From an uncultured Collinsella sp. (GTDB lineage Bacteria; Actinomycetota; Coriobacteriia; Coriobacteriales; Coriobacteriaceae), in contig CABSNX010000004.1 in the NCBI GenBank assembly GCA_902479205.1, positions 1 through 26,916 on the forward strand: 26,916 nt of DNA. The letters run 5' to 3'. A model generated the notes under the pieces. That model saw nothing but the letters and a program-made list of their open reading frames with translations. It was not told the DNA's origin and did not search any database. Below are positions 23,207-26,916 of this stretch, in pieces; positions within the stretch are counted from its first letter, which is position 1; every line of letters starts with the position of its first letter. A program made the translations under genes and the position numbers.

Positions 23207-24103
23207 CTAAATATGCTGACGAATCGCGTCGATATAGGCTTGGCCGTAGCGCGTGAGCGTCGTGTTCTTGCGCGTAATGATGCCGATCTCCATGTACTCG
23301 TCCACATCGAGCGGAATCGAGATAATACCGGGGCCGTTAAGTTCATGGCTGATCACACCCGAACACACCGTGTAACCGTTAAGTCCCATAGCCAGGTTGA
23401 ACAGTGTCGCACGGTCACGCACGCGGATATTCTTGCGGCGCTCAAAGGTCGAGGTCAGTTCCTCGGAATAGTAGAACGAGTTATAGCTGCCCTGCTCATA
23501 GGACAGGAACGGGTAGTCTTCCAAGTCCTCGAGCGTCACGCTGGAGCGGCCAGCCAGCGGATGGTCTGCACACACAAAAACGTGCGGCGCAGCGCAAAAG
23601 AGCCCTTCGAACACGAGCTCGTTGGCCGCCAGCATGCGCTCGATAACCTCACGATTGTGCTCGGACAGGTACAAGATGCCCAGCTCGCTTTTCATATGCG
23701 CGACGTCCTCGATAATCTCGTGGGTCTGTTCCTCGCGCAGGGTAAAGTCGTAACGCGCGGCATCGAACTCGCGGATCACGTCGACAAAAGCGTTGACGGC
23801 AAAGGAATAATGCTGGCAGCTCACACTAAAGTGCGGCACCTGCTCGGACGCGCCCTTGTACTTGCCTTCGAGCAGATCGGCCTGATCGAGCACCTGTCGC
23901 GCGTAGCCCAAGAAGGTCTCGCCTTCCTCGGACACAACGACGCCCTTGTTAGTGCGCTCAAAGATGTGCACACCCATCTCGTTTTCGAGATCGCGGATCG
24001 ACGCGGTAATCGAAGGCTGCGACACAAAAAGCCGGCGCGAGGCCTCGGTGATGCTGCCGCATTCGGCAACTTTGACGACATATCTGAGCTGCTGAAGCTT
24101 CAT
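23207..24103 (-). CDS. LysR-family regulator, probably of the adjacent MetE-like gene
   Basis: This encodes 298 aa from the ATG at 24103, preceded by AGGGAG; the frame is open upstream because it overlaps the end of the HAD gene. The HTH is MKLQQLRYVVKVAECGSITEASRRLFVSQPSITASIRDLENEMG, then IFERTNKGVVVSEEGE. This form, with SITASIRDLE, resembles the CpsY/MetR-type regulators of streptococci. The effector domain covers roughly residues 90-290. It starts 11 bp after the HAD phosphatase gene, so the two may be cotranscribed. The MetE-like gene 155 bp downstream has palindromic sites in front of it. Confidence 0.9.
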   Translation of the reverse strand: MKLQQLRYVVKVAECGSITEASRRLFVSQPSITASIRDLENEMGVHIFERTNKGVVVSEEGETFLGYARQVLDQADLLEGKYKGASEQVPHFSVSCQHYSFAVNAFVDVIREFDAARYDFTLREEQTHEIIEDVAHMKSELGILYLSEHNREVIERMLAANELVFEGLFCAAPHVFVCADHPLAGRSSVTLEDLEDYPFLSYEQGSYNSFYYSEELTSTFERRKNIRVRDRATLFNLAMGLNGYTVCSGVISHELNGPGIISIPLDVDEYMEIGIITRKNTTLTRYGQAYIDAIRQHI

Positions 24104-24113
24104 AGCTTTCTCC

Positions 24114-25022
24114 CTAGACGTTCGTGACGTCGAAACCCGTCGCATCCATCTGACGCATAAACGGCGGCATCTCCCCCGTCGCGGCGCAAGCGGCAATCTG
24201 ATGCAGAGCCCCGGCAACCGCATCGTCTGCCGCAGCGCCGATATGCCAGCGCGCGGCAGCCGTGACAGCCTCGTTGGCATTGGCGACTGCAACGGAGTTG
24301 GGAACGGCATCGATCATGGGCAAATCGTTATCGGAATCGCCAAATACGGCCACCTCATCGGGCGTCAGACCCAAAGCGCGCGCTAGCTCCAGCGCAGCGC
24401 AGCCCTTGTCCCAACCAGCCGGAAGGATGTCGAACAGGCGCACTCGGTTGTTGGGAAACACGAGCGAGAGCTCCGGCACCTCAGCGGCAACGCGCTCGCG
24501 TAGCTCCGCGAGCTCCTCACGCGAACGGGCACTCCAGATATTCGCCTTGAACACCGGCGCGTCATCGACGACGGAACGGCACGGGGCCTCTTCGCCTTTG
24601 AGCCACGCATTGCCGCCCGACTCCATAGCGCGACGCACACGCTCGGGATTGCTCGTCACGCAATAGGCATCATTGCCCCAAAAGTCATCGCCCAGGCTAT
24701 AGACCTTCAGATACGTATCGTCGGTCTCTTGCTCAAGATAGTCGGCAAGACGCATGAGGGCACCGTTGTCGCTCGCACGGGAGGCAACAACCTCGCCGTC
24801 GACAAACATCACCTGGCCGTTACAGAACGCGCCAGTCGAAAAACACTCGGAACGATTTTTGAACATCCAGCCCATCGCGGACGGCTGGCGACCCGAAACC
24901 GGGCCAAAATGCAGACCCGCCGCCTGCATGGCATGAATACCCTCAACGGCATAGTCGCTAGCGCCGTCATGCCCGGCTGGAATCAGCGTATCGTCCATAT
25001 CGGTCAGCACAAGTTTAATCAT
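24114..25022 (-). CDS. HAD-superfamily phosphatase (Cof type)
   Basis: This encodes 302 aa. Motif I is VLTDMDDTLIP at residues 5-15 with the nucleophile Asp and acid Asp, motif II is GPVSGRQ, a Lys in WDKG serves as motif III, and motif IV is VFGDSDNDLPMI. The long insert between motifs II and III is a C2 cap, as in Cof/YbiV phosphatases of sugar phosphates and related metabolites. GGGGG lies upstream of the ATG at 25022. It is followed by the LysR gene. The substrate is unknown, as is usual for this family. Confidence 0.9.
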   Translation of the reverse strand: MIKLVLTDMDDTLIPAGHDGASDYAVEGIHAMQAAGLHFGPVSGRQPSAMGWMFKNRSECFSTGAFCNGQVMFVDGEVVASRASDNGALMRLADYLEQETDDTYLKVYSLGDDFWGNDAYCVTSNPERVRRAMESGGNAWLKGEEAPCRSVVDDAPVFKANIWSARSREELAELRERVAAEVPELSLVFPNNRVRLFDILPAGWDKGCAALELARALGLTPDEVAVFGDSDNDLPMIDAVPNSVAVANANEAVTAAARWHIGAAADDAVAGALHQIAACAATGEMPPFMRQMDATGFDVTNV

Positions 25023-25060
25023 AAGGCCCCCATTCGTATCGGTCCTACCTATTGTAACGA

Positions 25061-25093
25061 CCTGCCAAAATAAACCTGTCCCTTTTTGGCAGG
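25061..25093. repeat. dispersed hairpin repeat, copy B
   Basis: CCTGCCAAAA and TTTTGGCAGG form perfect 10-bp arms around AAACCTGTCC. It is the same repeat as at 5022-5053. It lies between the HAD gene and the thiamine riboswitch. Confidence 0.75.
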
Positions 25094-25120
25094 TGCGTTA
25101 GTATAGGGAACAACAGATTC

Positions 25121-25214
25121 GATGCGGGAGTGCCGGCGGTGCAAACCACAAGGCTGAGAGGGCATGGGGCCCAATCCTTTGAACCTGTCAGTTAATGCTG
25201 GCGTAGGGAGCATG
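25121..25214 (+). promoter_or_regulatory. TPP riboswitch (thi-box)
   Basis: The conserved core is present in order: CTGAGAGG at 25154-25161, CCTTTGAACCTG at 25176-25187 and TAATGCTGGCGTAGGGA at 25193-25209. The closing stem uses ATGC (25122-25125) and GCAT (25209-25212). It binds thiamine pyrophosphate and precedes thiM. The adjacent terminator is its expression platform. Confidence 0.95.
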
Positions 25215-25225
25215 CCGCCTTTACA

Positions 25226-25255
25226 GGGGCGCTGTCTATGCACAGCGCCCCTTTT
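25226..25255 (+). terminator. riboswitch expression-platform terminator
   Basis: GGGGCGCTGT (25226-25235) and ACAGCGCCCC (25242-25251) form a perfect 10-bp stem followed by TTTT. It ends about 7 bases before the thiM Shine-Dalgarno, so bound TPP should stop transcription ahead of thiM. Confidence 0.9.
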
Positions 25256-25277
25256 CTATGCCAAGGAGGCATGTGCA

Positions 25278-26117
25278 GTGATTGATTCGGAACAGCTTAA
25301 GCAACATATGGTCAAGGCCGCGGAGGAGATTCGCGCCACCAATCCGATGGCCGGCTCCATTACCAACACGGTGACGATCGACTTTGTCGCCAATGCGCAG
25401 CTCGCCGTGGGCGGTTCGGCCGCCATGGTCTATCTGCCCGACGAGGGCGAGGCACTCGTTGCCGGCGGCGGCGCCATCTATCTCAACATGGGCACGCTCT
25501 TCCCCATCTACGAGCAGACGATTCCCCGCGCGGCCAAGGCGGCACACGACGCCGGCAAGCCCTGGGTGCTCGATCCGGTGGGCCTGGGTATCGGTAGCCT
25601 ACGCACCCAGCTGGTAAACGAGCTCAAGCAGTACAAGCCCGCCATCGTACGCGGCAACGCCTCCGAGATCATCGCACTCGCCGGCCTGTGGGGTCTTGAG
25701 GGCGAGGCGGCTGATCTGAGCCGCGTGCGCGGTGTCGATACCACCGATACCGTCTATGCCGCCCGCGATGCTGCCGTGGCGCTTGCCCGCTACACCGGCG
25801 GCGCCGTGGTGGTCTCGGGCGAAGTCGACCTGATCACCGACGGCACGACCGTGGCCAAGTCCCACGGCGGCAGCCCGCTCATGTCCAAGATCACCGGCTG
25901 CGGCTGCTCGCAGGGCGGCGTGCTGGCCGTGTACGCCTGTGCCGCCGACCCGTTTACGGCAGCCGTCTGTGGCACCGCCGCCTACAACGTTGCCGGCACG
26001 CGTGCTGCCGCCGTCGCCGATGCCCCGGCAAGCTTTAAGGTCGCCTTTATCGACGAGCTCTACCGCGCAACCGCCCAGGACATTGCCGATAACCAACTCG
26101 AGCTCGAGGAGGCATAG
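25278..26117 (+). CDS. thiM: hydroxyethylthiazole kinase
   Basis: This encodes 279 aa from the GTG at 25278, which has AAGGAGG at 25263-25269; no in-frame ATG is suitable and the frame further upstream is the riboswitch. It phosphorylates 4-methyl-5-hydroxyethylthiazole for thiamine salvage. Motifs are NPMAGSITNTVTIDFVANAQLAVG (residues 22-45), LDPVGLGIGSLR (98-109), RGNASEI (125-131) and GCGCSQGG (207-214) with the catalytic Cys. Family members often have GTGC; here it is GCGC. It heads an operon with a thiamine-binding protein and thiE, controlled by the TPP riboswitch. Confidence 0.97.
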   Translation: MIDSEQLKQHMVKAAEEIRATNPMAGSITNTVTIDFVANAQLAVGGSAAMVYLPDEGEALVAGGGAIYLNMGTLFPIYEQTIPRAAKAAHDAGKPWVLDPVGLGIGSLRTQLVNELKQYKPAIVRGNASEIIALAGLWGLEGEAADLSRVRGVDTTDTVYAARDAAVALARYTGGAVVVSGEVDLITDGTTVAKSHGGSPLMSKITGCGCSQGGVLAVYACAADPFTAAVCGTAAYNVAGTRAAAVADAPASFKVAFIDELYRATAQDIADNQLELEEA

Positions 26118-26120
26118 GCC

Positions 26121-26462
26121 ATGTCCGAGCCTGCAACCAATACCGGCATGAACACGCTCGTCGCTGTGGCCATCGCCCCGTGCGGCACCGGCGATGAGCT
26201 ATCCGCCGAGGTCGCCGAGGTCGTGCGTGTTATTCGCGAGAGCGGCCTTCCCAACCGCACCACCTCGATGTTCACCGAGATCGAGGGCGACTGGGACGAG
26301 GTCATGCAGGTCGTGCGCGACGCAACCTTTGTGTTGGCGAGCAAGGGCATCCGCACCGAAGTCGTGCTCAAAGCCGATATTCGGCCCGGATTTACCGACA
26401 CCATGACCGGCAAACTCGAGCGCATGGAAGCGCAGATCAAAAAGCAGGAGGAAGCACGATGA
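26121..26462 (+). CDS. thiamine-binding protein (DUF77/MTH1187 family)
   Basis: This encodes 113 aa; GAGGAGG lies just upstream of the ATG. The family pattern is visible: VAIAPCGTGDELSAEVAEVVRVIRESGLPNRTTSMFTEIEGDWDEVMQVVRDA, then a strand with VVLKADIR. Proteins of this family form small ferredoxin-like tetramers, and some bind thiamine or its precursors. Here it lies three bases after thiM and its stop overlaps the thiE start (ATGA), so translation is coupled. Binding of a thiamine intermediate is therefore likely but inferred. Confidence 0.88.
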   Translation: MSEPATNTGMNTLVAVAIAPCGTGDELSAEVAEVVRVIRESGLPNRTTSMFTEIEGDWDEVMQVVRDATFVLASKGIRTEVVLKADIRPGFTDTMTGKLERMEAQIKKQEEAR

Positions 26463-26875
26463 GCATCCGCGACAACCTTGATATCTCGGCCTATCTGGTA
26501 CTCGGCCCCGAAAACACCCTCGGGCGCCCCGTGGGCGATGTGGTGGCCCAGGCACTCGACGCCGGCTTTACCTGCATTCAGGTGCGCTCCAAGGTGGCAA
26601 GCGCCCGTGAGATCATTGCACTGACCGGCGACGCCGCGCAGGCAATCGCACAGGCCGGCAAGACCGGTCAGGTCGCCTTGCTGATCGACGACCGCCTGGA
26701 CTGCGTACTCGCCGCGCGCGAACAGGGCATCGCTGTCGACGGCGTGCACGTGGGCCAAAGCGATATTCCCGTCGAGGTCTGCCGCAAGCTGCTGGGCCCC
26801 GATGCCATCGTGGGCCTTTCGGCCCGCTGCGAGGAGATGCTCGAGTACGTCAAGACCGCCGACATGAGCCTGGTC
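26459..26875 (+). CDS. thiE: thiamine-phosphate synthase, 3'-truncated by contig end
   Basis: It joins the thiazole phosphate and the pyrimidine pyrophosphate to thiamine phosphate. Visible motifs are YLVLGP, CIQVRSK (usual QLREK), LLIDDRLD, DGVHVGQSDIP and LLGPDAIVGLS. About 139 of some 210 residues are present. The apparent end LSLIHI plus stop is encoded by adapter sequence and is not real. The start overlaps the preceding stop codon. thiD, which would complete salvage, is not in the window. Confidence 0.93.
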
Positions 26876-26916
26876 CTGTCTCTTATACACATCTGACGCT
26901 GCCGACGAATAGCCTT
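26876..26916. other. Nextera sequencing adapter and index (artefact)
   Basis: CTGTCTCTTATACACATCT (26876-26894) is the transposase mosaic end, and GACGCTGCCGACGA (26895-26908) is the rest of the read-2 read-through adapter. The last eight bases, ATAGCCTT, sit where the i5 index is and match, from memory, the reverse complement of Nextera index S520. None of this is genome. Confidence 0.97.

Noticed and set aside
21799..24127. Long plus-strand open frames opposite the MetE-like and LysR genes (432 and 326 aa)
   Set aside because: They are shadows of the real minus-strand genes, which show full family motifs and Shine-Dalgarno sites.
26060..26890. 276-aa minus-strand frame starting MYKRQ
   Set aside because: Its first residues come from the Nextera adapter, and the rest is antisense to thiM, the thiamine-binding gene and thiE.

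Overview
The window looks like a chromosomal contig end from a high-GC gut actinobacterium of the Coriobacteriia, most likely Collinsella or a close relative. This is inference from the gene content (bile salt hydrolase, an HTH-AlaA fusion, short divergent deformylases, an LAxTG-type surface protein), the codon use and the abundant palindromic intergenic repeats. No ribosomal or other marker gene is present to prove it. The last 41 bases are not genomic: they match a Nextera transposase adapter followed by what appears to be an 8-base index, so the genome sequence stops at about 26875 and thiE is cut there.

Left part (1-4.8 kb). A gene tail and a terminator are followed by a gene for a nuclease-like protein of unknown role. 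That gene is flanked by two direct copies of a ~120-bp palindromic element. Next comes pdxR, divergent from the vitamin B6 synthase genes pdxS-pdxT. Both minus-strand genes, the nuclease-like one and pdxR, take their last codons and stop from the end of a copy of the element.

Middle part (4.8-14.5 kb). A 490-bp gene-free stretch holds three large inverted repeats and a dispersed hairpin repeat. Then come an acidic winged-helix-like protein with an RGG-box tail, a DHA2-type efflux pump, a frameshifted peptide deformylase homologue, an AlaA aminotransferase fused to an HTH domain (with a strong internal start for AlaA alone), a LysR regulator divergent from an EamA exporter, and a Kup potassium transporter.

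Right part (14.5-26.9 kb). A bile salt hydrolase follows a second deformylase-like gene that lacks the catalytic Glu. Next are an AzgA-type purine permease, a sortase-anchored repeat protein, an esterase, a UraA-type permease, a MetE-like methyltransferase with a LysR regulator and a HAD phosphatase, and finally a TPP-riboswitch-controlled thiamine salvage operon (thiM, thiamine-binding protein, thiE).

The main metabolic themes are cofactor supply (B6 and B1), amino-acid metabolism that depends on them (AlaA and PdxR use PLP), nucleobase uptake, and gut adaptation (bile salts, surface anchoring). All starts given here were chosen by reading Shine-Dalgarno sequences, so several differ from the longest open frame.
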